Assembly (NCBI GenBank): GCA_031404455.1
Contig: JANNHP010000177.1
Location: 1 to 19,583 of the forward strand
DNA: 19,583 nt
Direction of reading: 5' to 3'
From: JANNHP01 sp031404455
Lineage (GTDB): Bacteria > Planctomycetota > JAJSAM01 > JAJVHW01
A program made the position numbers and the translations under genes. Each line of letters starts with the position of its first letter. Position 1 is the stretch's first letter. The notes under the pieces were generated by a model, which did not search any database, was not told the DNA's origin, and saw only the letters and a list, made by a program, of their open reading frames with translations. Below are positions 7,419 through 16,340 of this stretch, piece after piece.

Positions 7419-8132
7419 CTACGGCGCGAATGGAAACTCCGCCTGCGAGCAGGGGGGGCTCGGCGTCAGAGTGGCGGGATCGGGCCGCAGGGCGACACCG
7501 CACCGCGGGGCGAGCCGCCGCAGCATCCGCGCGACGGCCTCGGGGGCGTCGGCCTTCTCGGCCGGCGTCCGGTCGGCCATGATCCGGCGCACCTCGAACC
7601 GCGCCGCCGCGCGCGGACAGCTCGCTCTCAGGCTCCGCACGAGCTCGCGACTCCGGCGCTCCGAGGGGCACGAGACCCGGAACCCGACGAACGCCGCCCC
7701 CGCCGCGCGAGCCTCGCCGAGGAGGCGCGTGAGATCGAACTCCACGTCGTTGACGCCGGGGATGAGCGGGGCCACGACCACGCCCGCGACGAGCCCCGCC
7801 CGGCGTGCGGCGCGCAAGGCGGCGAACCGGAGCGACGGCGAGGGCGCTCCAGGCTCGAGCGCCGCGGCCAGACGGCGGTCGGTCGTGGGGATGGCGAGCC
7901 GCACCTCGATCGGCCCGGACCGCGCCGCGGCCGAGAGGTCGGAGATGTCGCGGGGAGTGAGCTCGGTGGTCGTGATCACACGCACGGCGCCCTCCCACCG
8001 GAGACGATCCACCGCGGAGCCGCTGGACGGTTCACCCGTCCGCGGACGCGGTTCCCGCCGCCGCTCGCACCGGTCGCGCGAAGCGGTTGCCACGAGGGGC
8101 GTCACGAGGGGGAAGAGAGTGTCGGCGCTCAT
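7419..8132 (-). CDS. Radical-SAM-family (SplB/PA0069-like) protein lacking the Fe-S cluster motif
   Basis: A 237-residue protein if the ATG at 8130-8132 is used; the frame stays open upstream, but that part is Arg-rich and overlaps the promoter region of rdgB. Residues 50-131 match the middle of PA0069/Rv2578c-type DNA-repair-photolyase-like radical SAM proteins: VRVITTTELTPRDISDL, EVRLAIPTTDRRLAAALEPGAPSPSLRFAALRAARRAG (split here at family blocks), then GVVVAPLIPGVND and an FVGFRVS strand. The family usually begins with about 100 more residues carrying CxxxCxxC; only a lone Cys22 is present here, so no [4Fe-4S]/SAM site can form. The N-terminal 50 residues are unrelated-looking. It is either a decaying remnant or a repurposed TIM-barrel protein. 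It lies 55 bases upstream of the thioredoxin-like gene, same strand, probably co-transcribed. Confidence 0.65.
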   Translation of the reverse strand: MSADTLFPLVTPLVATASRDRCERRREPRPRTGEPSSGSAVDRLRWEGAVRVITTTELTPRDISDLSAAARSGPIEVRLAIPTTDRRLAAALEPGAPSPSLRFAALRAARRAGLVAGVVVAPLIPGVNDVEFDLTRLLGEARAAGAAFVGFRVSCPSERRSRELVRSLRASCPRAAARFEVRRIMADRTPAEKADAPEAVARMLRRLAPRCGVALRPDPATLTPSPPCSQAEFPFAP

Positions 8133-8154
8133 GCCTAACAAGATACTACGTACC

Positions 8155-8194
8155 GGGGACAGTCCGCGGCGTCCGGAGGCCGTCCGCCGTCCCC
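8155..8194. other. Palindromic element in the divergent radical-SAM/rdgB intergenic region
   Basis: GGGGAC (8155-8160) pairs with GTCCCC (8189-8194), and inside them GCGG (8166-8169) pairs with CCGC (8184-8187) around the palindrome TCCGGA. It adjoins an unusually AT-rich tract for this window, CCTAACAAGATACTACGTAC (8134-8153). It could be an operator, the structured 5' region of one of the two divergent genes, or a fragment of a dispersed repeat. No clean -35/-10 pair was found. Confidence 0.35.
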
Positions 8195-8239
8195 AATTCC
8201 GCTGCCGTCCGCGGCCGCGCCGGGACACTCCCCGGCCCC

Positions 8240-8845
8240 ATGGACGTCGTCGTCGCCACCGGCAACCTGCACAAGCTCGCGGAACTCCGCACGCTGCTCG
8301 GCGACGCGCCGCTGCGCCTCCTCGGCATGGACGATCTGCCGCCCGCGCAGCGCTTCACTCCGGCCGAGGAGACGGGATCGACGTTCGAGGAGAACGCCGA
8401 CCTGAAGGCCGTCCACGCGGCGCGGTCGAGCGGACTCCTCGCCCTCGCCGACGATTCGGGCCTCGAAGTGCCGGCGCTCGACGGGCGCCCCGGCGTGCGT
8501 TCCGCGCGCTACGCCGGCGAGGGCGCGGGGGACCTCGCGAACAACCGGAAGCTCGTGGCCGAGGCGCGCGCGGGCGGACTCGTGCGGCCGGCGGCCGTGT
8601 TCCGCTGCGTGCTCTCGGTCGCGACGCCCGACGGGCGCGTCGTCGCGCGCGGCGAGGGACGCTGCGACGGCGTGCTGATCGAGGATCCGCGCGGCCGCGG
8701 CGGCTTCGGATACGACCCGCACTTCCTCGTCGCCGAACTCGACCGCACGTTCGCGGAACTCCTCCCGTCGGAGAAGAACGCGATCAGCCACCGGGCCCGC
8801 GCCATCGCCGATCTGAAGAGGGCGATCGCTCCGCTGATTCCATGA
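8240..8845 (+). CDS. rdgB: dITP/XTP pyrophosphatase (RdgB/HAM1 family)
   Basis: A 201-residue house-cleaning nucleotidase that hydrolyses ITP, dITP and XTP to the monophosphate and pyrophosphate, keeping deaminated purines out of nucleic acid. Family motifs in order: ATGNLHKLAE (6-15), EETGSTFEENADLKA (43-57), ADDSGLEV (70-77), GVRSARYAG (85-93), GFGYDPHF (155-162) and SEKNAISHRARA (177-188). The ATG at 8240 puts TGN at the usual position; an in-frame upstream start would add about 51 Arg/Pro-rich residues with no homology and is rejected. No clear ribosome site precedes the ATG. Its TGA overlaps the next gene's ATG by four bases. It is the first gene of the rightward array leading to lepA and the signal peptidases. 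Confidence 0.95.
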   Translation: MDVVVATGNLHKLAELRTLLGDAPLRLLGMDDLPPAQRFTPAEETGSTFEENADLKAVHAARSSGLLALADDSGLEVPALDGRPGVRSARYAGEGAGDLANNRKLVAEARAGGLVRPAAVFRCVLSVATPDGRVVARGEGRCDGVLIEDPRGRGGFGYDPHFLVAELDRTFAELLPSEKNAISHRARAIADLKRAIAPLIP

Positions 8846-9315
8846 GTTGCGACACGATCCGATTCTCGGATGATGCTCCCGTGATGTACGACCCCGTCGG
8901 CGACACGCTGCCCGCAGAGGCGCTGGCGAAGGCCCGTATCCGGCGGCATCTGGCTGCGTTCATGGCGTGCACCCCGCTCTGCCTGGCGGCGATCTTTTTC
9001 GTCGTCCGATTCCGGGCGGGTCCGTTCCCGGACGGCCGACTGACGCAACTCGGAGTGATGGCGTGCGCGATCTTCGGTTGCACACTCGTGATGTGCCTCT
9101 GGATGAGCTTCGCTCCGCCCCGCGTAGTGCTCGGCATCCACGTCCGCAAGATCGATTCACGGCGTGGCACGAGGCGCGCACTGCGACTTCTCTCCCGAAC
9201 GTCGGTCGCGGTCGTGGGCGTGGTCGCGATCCTCTTCTCGGCCGCGGTTGCGGCGCTCGTCCCGATCCATCGGGCCGCAGAAGGCGCTCCGCCGGGCGCG
9301 AATCGTCAGCGATGA
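8842..9315 (+). CDS. Three-helix membrane protein of unknown function
   Basis: A 157-residue protein starting at the ATGA overlap with rdgB; an alternative ATG lies at codon 15. The N-terminal 35 residues are polar. They are followed by hydrophobic helices at about 38-56 (FMACTPLCLAAIFFVV), 70-90 (LGVMACAIFGCTLVMCLW) and 120-142 (TSVAVVGVVAILFSAAVAAL), then a short tail. The loop between helices 2 and 3 is basic (VRKIDSRRGTRRALRLL), which suggests it faces the cytoplasm. I recognise no family. The coupling to rdgB and the position 61 bases before lepA suggest co-expression rather than shared function. Confidence 0.75.
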   Translation: MSCDTIRFSDDAPVMYDPVGDTLPAEALAKARIRRHLAAFMACTPLCLAAIFFVVRFRAGPFPDGRLTQLGVMACAIFGCTLVMCLWMSFAPPRVVLGIHVRKIDSRRGTRRALRLLSRTSVAVVGVVAILFSAAVAALVPIHRAAEGAPPGANRQR

Positions 9316-9376
9316 AGCGCCCAGCAGGCACCATGTCGCGTTCGTCTTCGATCTGAACGAGAGCGCACCGCACCGC

Positions 9377-11203
<1,827 letters not shown>

Positions 11204-11206
11204 CGC

Positions 11207-12847
11207 GTGCTGTTCATCGGACACCTGATCGCCTGGATCCTCGAAGCGATCCTCGTCCGCTACATGGGGATCGTGCTCGTCGTGCTGGCGCTGGTCGTCG
11301 CGTTCCTCGCACCTCCGGTTGCCTCCTTGGGCACGCTGACGATGGAGGACCGGTGGGTCACGGCCGTCACGCTGGCGAGCGCGGGAGTCCTCCTCCACCG
11401 CAAGCGCACGGAGCGCGTGTGGAAGTTCGTCGCGTGCGGCGCGCTCGTGCTCGGCGCGGTCCTCGGTCACGCGTCGCTCCTGCTCTGGTTCGCGACCCTG
11501 GCGGCGGTGGGAATCGCGGTCCCGTTCCTTCTCGCGCGGGCGGGGATCCGGGCGAAGGACGCTGGAGGGAGCGAAGGCCACGACGGTGAGTCCCCGTCCG
11601 ACATCGTCGAGTCCGTCGCGACGGCGTTCGTCCTGGCACTCGTCGTCCGCGAGTTCGCGTTCGAGGCGTTCAAGATCCCGACGGGCTCGATGGAGCCGAC
11701 GATCTACGGCGAGGGCTACGGACGCAGGAAGGGCGACCGTCTCCTCGCGTCGAAGTCGCCGCTGCTCTTCTCCGACCCGAAGCGCTGGGAGATCATCGTC
11801 TTCAAGTACCCGCTCTTCCGGCCGACGAACTTCATCAAGCGCCTCGTGGGTCTCCCGGGCGAGCGCCTCGAGATCAGGGACGGCGACATCTACGTGAACG
11901 GGAAAGTCGTCTCGAAGCCGGAGGCGGTGCAGGACTCGCTGTGGTTCGCGCTCCTCCCGGACCAATCGGGCGGTTGGCCGGCGGGCGGCATGGGGCAGTC
12001 GTTCCATCCCGACGCGGCGGGCCAGTGGGGCTTCGACACCGACGGCGCCACGGCCACCGTCGCCGCGGGAAAGACGAGCTGGATCGTCCACGACGCGGGA
12101 ATCGCTGACGTCCGCGCGTCGTTCGACGTGGACCCTGCGCAGCTCGGCCTTGGCGCGGTGCTCATCCGCATCGACGGCAGCGGCCGCCGCGTGGAACTCG
12201 AGGCGCGGCGCGACGAGATGTGGATCACCGGACCGGGCGTGGAACGCACGAGGCTCGCGATCGACGGCCTCGGCTCGTCGCCGTCGCGCCTCGCGTTCGC
12301 CGTGGCCGACCGCGTGGCGCGCGTCTGGCGCGACGGGCGCCTCGTCGCGCGGATCGAGACCGGCGACACGGCGAACGTCCCCGGCCGCGGCGAGCAGACG
12401 TCGATCGGAGTGACGGGCGCCACGGTGAAGCTCGGCAAGATCCAGCTCGAGCACGATCTGCAGTACTCGAGACAGGGCTCGGGAACGTGGGACATCCCCG
12501 AAGGCCGCTACTTCATGCTCGGCGACAACACGGGCGCATCGCGCGACAGCCGACTCTGGACGGCGAAGGTCTTCCGCACGAAAGAGGGCGCGGAATACGT
12601 CGCCGACGACTCCGTGCGCCTCGACGACGTGAACTCGGTCGTGAACGTGCGCGACGTGGGCGACGCGTACGAGTTCCACGACAGCTTCGGAGTGAGGCGG
12701 CGGGTGATGAAGGACGACCTCGTGGACGGCGTCTACAAAGTCGAGAACCAGCCGTTCGTGCGCCGCGAGGACCTCGTCGGACGCGCCTTCCTGATCTTCT
12801 TCCCGTTCCCTCCGTGGGGGGAGTGGAGACCCCGGATCCTCCCGTGA
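11207..12847 (+). CDS. lepB: Signal peptidase I with large insertion (first of two)
   Basis: A 546-residue membrane serine protease that removes signal peptides. The GTG start lies three bases after the lepA stop; the ribosome site GGAAGGG is within the lepA end. Hydrophobic segments at about 5-35, 51-63 and 76-110 precede the catalytic domain. Box B is IPTGSMEPT with nucleophile Ser161. Box D is FIKRLVGLPGERLEIRDGDIYVNG with general base Lys211. Box E is GDNTGASRDSR (439-449). Between D and E, where ordinary enzymes have a short link, lie about 190 extra residues (240-425), beta-rich, with WIVHDAGIADVRASFDV, VWRDGRLVARIE and KLGKIQLEHDLQYS. This resembles a concanavalin/LamG-type jelly roll. 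A further long tail contains YEFHDSFGVRRRVMKDDLV. Catalytic residues are intact, so it is probably active. Confidence 0.93.
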   Translation: MLFIGHLIAWILEAILVRYMGIVLVVLALVVAFLAPPVASLGTLTMEDRWVTAVTLASAGVLLHRKRTERVWKFVACGALVLGAVLGHASLLLWFATLAAVGIAVPFLLARAGIRAKDAGGSEGHDGESPSDIVESVATAFVLALVVREFAFEAFKIPTGSMEPTIYGEGYGRRKGDRLLASKSPLLFSDPKRWEIIVFKYPLFRPTNFIKRLVGLPGERLEIRDGDIYVNGKVVSKPEAVQDSLWFALLPDQSGGWPAGGMGQSFHPDAAGQWGFDTDGATATVAAGKTSWIVHDAGIADVRASFDVDPAQLGLGAVLIRIDGSGRRVELEARRDEMWITGPGVERTRLAIDGLGSSPSRLAFAVADRVARVWRDGRLVARIETGDTANVPGRGEQTSIGVTGATVKLGKIQLEHDLQYSRQGSGTWDIPEGRYFMLGDNTGASRDSRLWTAKVFRTKEGAEYVADDSVRLDDVNSVVNVRDVGDAYEFHDSFGVRRRVMKDDLVDGVYKVENQPFVRREDLVGRAFLIFFPFPPWGEWRPRILP

Positions 12848-14511
12848 GGGGCGCGCTCGTCCTGCGCCCGATCCTCGACACGCTGGCTCCCGAAGAGGCC
12901 GCCGCCGGGCGCCGCGTGCGCAACACGGCGATCTGGCTCGCCCTCGCGGCGTGGCTCCTCCCCGAGTACCACGCACTGGGCACCGGCACGACCGCGCACC
13001 GCGCGATCATCTGCGGCGCGTTCGTGGCGGCCGCGGTCGCGGCGCAGTTCCGTCATCGATACCGGTGGGCCCGCGTCCTCCTGCCCGTCGCATCGTGCGC
13101 GGCCGCGGCGGTCGTCGCGTGGTTCGGGCACGGGGCGATGTGGGGACTCGCGTTCGTCGTGTTCGCGGTGCTCGTCGTGGCCGGGGGCCCGGCGCTCCGC
13201 CGCGCGCTGCCGTTGCCGCCCGCCGAGGAGGAATTCGACCCGCTCCCGCCGCGCGCCGGCGGCATCCCGTCGGTGCTCAGCGCACTCGCGTGGATCGGGA
13301 TCTCGATCCTCTTCATGATGGAGTGGGCGGGGCAGGCGATGGTCGTGCCGACGGGTTCCATGCAGCCGACGATCATGGGCGCGCGGCCGCCGCGGGCGTC
13401 GGGCGACCACCTCTTCGTGGACAATTTCAGCTACCTGTTCCGCGACCCGCGGCGTTTCGAGATCGTGGTCTTCGAGTTCCCGCTCTTCCGCAACCTCTAC
13501 TACGTGAAGCGCGTCGTGGGGCTTCCCGGCGAGCACGTCGAGATCCGGGACGGCGACATCTGGGTCGATGGGAAGGTCGCGAAGAAGCCGCCGGTCGTGC
13601 AGCAGTCGCTTTGGCGCGAGCTCTACCCGCGGCCGAACTTCCTCGCGAGCGCGAAGACGATCCGGAGCTTCCAGCAGGTGATCGGGAGCACCGGGACGTG
13701 GAAGCAGGTGTCCGAGACGGAGACGCGCTGCGTCCCTGGGAAGGAGGCGAGCTTCGCCTGGTTCGACGGGAGTGGCGTGTACCCCGATGTCCGTCTCGTG
13801 TTCATGGCCGTGCGCGAGGCGGGCGCCAGCGTGGTCGCGCAGATCACGACGCGCGGCACGCCGGTCACGCTGACGCTCCCCGACACCGGCGCCGCAACTC
13901 TCGCCGTCGGCAAGCAGAGCGCGCCCTTCGCGGCGCCTGCCGGACCCTTCCTGCGTGTGGAGTTCTGCGTCGCCGACGGCGAGGCCTGGGTTCTCGTCGA
14001 CGGCAGCGAGGTCGCGCGCGCCGCAGTGCCGCTCGACAGTCGCGGGAAGAACCGCGTCGAGATCGGAGCCGCGGGTGCCGCGGTGAACTTCCGCGACGTG
14101 TACCTGGGCCGCGACATCGTCTACACCGCGGGCGACGGCCCGGCCGCCTACGACGTGCCGCCGGACGGCTTCCTCTTCCTCGGCGACAACGTCGAGGGCT
14201 CGGCGGACAGCCGCAAGTGGACGGTCGAGGTGTTCCATCCGAAGGGCGGCGGCGCGCCGATCCTCGGAGCGACCGAGTACCCCGACGAGGCGGGCAACCC
14301 GAAGGGCGGGCGCATCAAGATCGAGGGCGGCTCGTACCGCTTCTTCGACGTCGACGCCGTGCCGCGCGAACTCCCGCGCGACGGCACGACCGTGGAGCAC
14401 GGCGTGCGCGCGCCCTTCGCGCGGCGGAGTCATCTCGTCGGCCGCGCGATCCTGATCTTCTGGCCGTGGATTCCCGCCGAGGCGGGCTTTCGTCCGAGGC
14501 TCATCCCATGA
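12844..14511 (+). CDS. Signal peptidase I with large insertion (second, divergent paralogue)
   Basis: A 555-residue paralogue of the preceding gene. The GTG start overlaps its TGA (GTGA). The N-terminal membrane region (helices about 28-42, 53-68, 78-113, 142-165) differs in sequence from copy one. Catalytic features: VPTGSMQPT with Ser172, YVKRVVGLPGEHVEIRDGDIWVDG with Lys222, and GDNVEGSADSR (447-457). The insertion (about 250-430) is again beta-rich but clearly diverged: RSFQQVIGSTGTWKQVS, FAWFDGSGVYPDVRLVF, VEFCVADGEAWVLVDGSEVA and FRDVYLGRDIVYTAGDG. It ends in HLVGRAILIFWPWIP, parallel to DLVGRAFLIFFPFPP in copy one. Divergence with both dyads retained points to different substrates rather than redundancy. 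Coupled downstream by ATGA to a tiny membrane protein. Confidence 0.92.
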   Translation: MRGALVLRPILDTLAPEEAAAGRRVRNTAIWLALAAWLLPEYHALGTGTTAHRAIICGAFVAAAVAAQFRHRYRWARVLLPVASCAAAAVVAWFGHGAMWGLAFVVFAVLVVAGGPALRRALPLPPAEEEFDPLPPRAGGIPSVLSALAWIGISILFMMEWAGQAMVVPTGSMQPTIMGARPPRASGDHLFVDNFSYLFRDPRRFEIVVFEFPLFRNLYYVKRVVGLPGEHVEIRDGDIWVDGKVAKKPPVVQQSLWRELYPRPNFLASAKTIRSFQQVIGSTGTWKQVSETETRCVPGKEASFAWFDGSGVYPDVRLVFMAVREAGASVVAQITTRGTPVTLTLPDTGAATLAVGKQSAPFAAPAGPFLRVEFCVADGEAWVLVDGSEVARAAVPLDSRGKNRVEIGAAGAAVNFRDVYLGRDIVYTAGDGPAAYDVPPDGFLFLGDNVEGSADSRKWTVEVFHPKGGGAPILGATEYPDEAGNPKGGRIKIEGGSYRFFDVDAVPRELPRDGTTVEHGVRAPFARRSHLVGRAILIFWPWIPAEAGFRPRLIP

Positions 14512-14612
14512 ACGATGCCGACGGAACGCCGTTTCCCTGGGCTCCGGTCGTCGCGACCGCGCTCTTCCTCGTGCTGACGATCTGGGCGGTCCGAGCCCGG
14601 AAGAGGGGGTAG
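14508..14612 (+). CDS. 34-residue single-helix membrane protein coupled to the signal peptidase
   Basis: The ATG overlaps the stop of the second signal peptidase gene (ATGA) and the frame runs to TAG at 14610-14612. The N-terminus (MNDADGTPFPW) is short and polar. It is followed by one hydrophobic helix, APVVATALFLVLTIWAV (12-28), and a basic tail RARKRG, so the positive-inside rule predicts N-out/C-in. The shape resembles small accessory subunits of membrane complexes. The frame is short enough to arise by chance; the exact 4-base overlap, the clean helix and the flanking basic tail argue that it is real. Confidence 0.6.
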   Translation: MNDADGTPFPWAPVVATALFLVLTIWAVRARKRG

Positions 14613-14622
14613 GATCTTGGCC

Positions 14623-14970
14623 ATGCAGTCCCAAGACAGTTCCGAACCTTCCGGCTCGGGAGAACCCGCCGAGATGCCGCAGCCATCCCCCGCCCACAAG
14701 GACCGCAGGCGCCGCGTGAAGACCGACGGGAACGTCGGGCTCGAGCGGATCGCCGAGATCCACTACTGCAAGAGCGACCAGGAGGCGAACGACTACCTCT
14801 CGCTCGGCCCCGAGTGGGACCTCCAGGACATCATCCCGATGCGGGTCGAGACCGACGACGGCGGCGAACGCGACGAGATCCACTTCGTCGTCGCCCGCTG
14901 GGAGACCGACGCCGACCGCGCGCGCCTGCGCCAGCGCGACCGCAAGTTCACCATCCGCAAGAAGGGGTGA
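14623..14970 (+). CDS. Small acidic/basic soluble hypothetical protein
   Basis: A 115-residue protein from the ATG at 14623, with AGGA about 8 bases upstream; a TTG two codons earlier is possible but less likely. The N-terminal 30 residues are low-complexity (Ser/Pro/Glu), followed by a basic patch KDRRRRVK (27-34). A compact domain follows, with IAEIHYCKSDQEANDYLSLG (43-62), EWDLQDIIPMRV and a predicted strand EIHFVVARW (85-93), and the tail is basic. The domain pattern (Y..D..E.N.YL..G..L..I) resembles small DUF-type proteins found in many bacteria, but I cannot name the family. It starts 10 bases after the tiny membrane protein, in the same transcription unit, and is followed at once by a hairpin. 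Confidence 0.75.
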   Translation: MQSQDSSEPSGSGEPAEMPQPSPAHKDRRRRVKTDGNVGLERIAEIHYCKSDQEANDYLSLGPEWDLQDIIPMRVETDDGGERDEIHFVVARWETDADRARLRQRDRKFTIRKKG

Positions 14971-14987
14971 GGGGTGCGTAGCGCCCC
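14971..14987 (+). terminator. Short GC-rich hairpin after the hypothetical gene
   Basis: GGGGTGC (14971-14977) pairs with GCGCCCC (14981-14987) across loop GTA, seven pairs including one G-T, directly after the TGA at 14968-14970. No T tract follows, so it may be an attenuator or a 3'-end stabiliser rather than a full terminator. Confidence 0.4.
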
Positions 14988-15056
14988 GACGAACACGACC
15001 GGCGCGGACGAAGGACGCGGCCCAACGCGCCGGTGGCGCACTGGGCAGGAAGACGG

Positions 15057-15473
15057 ATGAAGCGCCCGCCTGGGGACGCCTCGGGACCCGATCTCGGTGC
15101 CCAGCTCCGCGAGGCGTTCACCACGACCGACCCCGAGGCCGCGTGGTACTTCGACCGCGCGATGGAGCGCGTCGTGCGCATCTCTCACGGCGTCACGAGC
15201 ATTCCCGACCTCCCGGCGGTGGACGTCGAGGAGGACGAGCGCCGCTACTGCGAGATCCCGGCCATCACCGAGAGCGAGATCCATCTCTGGATGGAGGAGT
15301 TCGCCCTCGCGCACGAGGACCCGAAGGTCGCCACGCTGCTCGACGAACGCCACGGCGCCAACGAGCGCTTCCTCTCGAAGCTCACGGCGGCGAACCCCGC
15401 GGCGTTCGGAGAGTGGAAGACGTTCCACGCGGCGCGGGTGGACGCGACCGTCGCTGCCTGGCGGGCGCTCTAG
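15057..15473 (+). CDS. UPF0158-like protein
   Basis: A 138-residue protein of unknown function. The ATG at 15057 has GGAAG shortly upstream and is preferred over the GTG at 15033. The pattern resembles UPF0158: AAWYFDRAMERVVRISHGV (28-46, family form W.FDR.TGEV..I), RRYCEIPAITESEIHLWMEEF (62-82, family form RY.EIP..DS.E.Y..M.DF), EDPKVATLLDE (87-97) and a C-terminal FGEWKTFHAARVD resembling the family's GAFRRFKD segment. The match is by eye and incomplete. It is the last gene of the rightward array; its TAG is part of the hairpin at 15470-15531. The 86 bases before it contain the hairpin at 14971 and no obvious promoter. Confidence 0.65.
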   Translation: MKRPPGDASGPDLGAQLREAFTTTDPEAAWYFDRAMERVVRISHGVTSIPDLPAVDVEEDERRYCEIPAITESEIHLWMEEFALAHEDPKVATLLDERHGANERFLSKLTAANPAAFGEWKTFHAARVDATVAAWRAL

Positions 15474-15531
15474 GAGCGCGTCCGAGATAGGCGCACGCAC
15501 TTGCGACGGTCGCCGCCGGACACGCTCCTAG
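15470..15531. terminator. Bidirectional hairpin that contains both convergent stop codons
   Basis: CTAGGAGCGCGTCC (15470-15483) and GGACACGCTCCTAG (15518-15531) are inverted copies, 13 of 14 matching; the mismatch becomes a G-T pair in the leftward transcript. The TAG of the rightward gene (15471-15473) and the TAG of the leftward kinase gene (15528-15530 as CTA) occupy mirror-image positions in the two arms. It probably terminates both transcripts and may be a dispersed repeat. Confidence 0.65.
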
Positions 15532-16310
15532 CCCGTATCCGTCCGGCCCGCCGGGACGAAGTCGGACTTCAGCTCGCGGCGCTCCCAGGCCTGCCAGATT
15601 TCGTCGGCGTCGCCGGCCGTCGCAGTGAGCGACGGATCCGCCGCGACGAAGAACGCGCGGATCGACTCGACGTCGCGTCGGAAGAACCGTTCGGCCGACC
15701 GGTTGTGCGCGGCGCCGATCACCTGCGGGAAGTCGATGAGCGTCGGCCCGCCCCGCGCGGCGAGCACGTTGTACGGCGAGAGGTCGCCGTGGATCACGTC
15801 GCACGTGAGCATCAGCACGATCTGCCGCCGGAGGTCCGCGTACCAGATGGCGGACTTCCCCGCGGGCACCGCCGTGTCGATGAGTCGGGGCGCCGGATCG
15901 CCCGCGGCGTCGAGGACGATTTCGGTCAGGAGCACGCCCTGGCAGAAGAGGAGCGGACGCGGAACGCGCACGCCAGCGGCGTGGAGCTTCACGAGCGCGA
16001 GATGCTCCCGCTCCTTCCAGTCCTCCTCGGCGGCGCGTCGGCCGAAGCGGCTCTTCCGGTCCATGGCTCGCTGCACGCGCGTGTCGTTGACCTTGCGTCC
16101 GTCGCGGTACGTCGCGTTGTTCTTGAAGCTGCGAGTCTCGCGGTCCTTGTAGACCTTCGCCGCAACGAGCTTCCCCTCGTGCCCGACGATCCAGACGTCC
16201 GCCTCCTTCCCGCTCGCGAGGCGCGCCTCGACGCTCTCGATGACGCCATCCTCGAGGAGCGGAGCCAAGGGGTCGTGCGTTCGCAAGGCGGGGGACTCTA
16301 TCCACACCAT
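15528..16310 (-). CDS. RIO-type atypical serine/threonine kinase
   Basis: A 260-residue RIO1-like kinase. In archaea and eukaryotes RIO proteins act in small-subunit ribosome maturation; bacterial roles are little known. Visible motifs: the P-loop-like LASGKEADVW (31-40, RIO form STGKEA.VY), AAKVYK with Lys52, the RIO insert SFKNNATYRDGRKVNDTRVQRAM (split at the family blocks, 61-83), EREHLALVKLHAAGVRVPRP, the catalytic loop VIHGDLSPYNVL (172-183) with Asp176 and Asn181, and the metal loop LIDFPQ (191-196) with Asp193. All catalytic residues are present. The ATG at 16308-16310 has no strong ribosome site. It follows the CDF transporter gene by 30 bases on the same strand, so both probably share a transcript; no functional link is known to me. 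Confidence 0.92.
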   Translation of the reverse strand: MVWIESPALRTHDPLAPLLEDGVIESVEARLASGKEADVWIVGHEGKLVAAKVYKDRETRSFKNNATYRDGRKVNDTRVQRAMDRKSRFGRRAAEEDWKEREHLALVKLHAAGVRVPRPLLFCQGVLLTEIVLDAAGDPAPRLIDTAVPAGKSAIWYADLRRQIVLMLTCDVIHGDLSPYNVLAARGGPTLIDFPQVIGAAHNRSAERFFRRDVESIRAFFVAADPSLTATAGDADEIWQAWERRELKSDFVPAGRTDTG

Positions 16311-16340
16311 TCGCGCCGCAGGCGGATGCGTCGCGGGGCG

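Noticed and set aside
8087..8239. A 51-residue N-terminal extension of RdgB
   Set aside because: Arg/Pro-rich, unlike the family, and it would run through the divergent promoter region; the ATG at 8240 places the TGN motif correctly.
12220..12843. Upstream extension of the second signal peptidase frame
   Set aside because: Lies in another frame of the first signal peptidase gene; the GTGA overlap at 12844 is a natural start.
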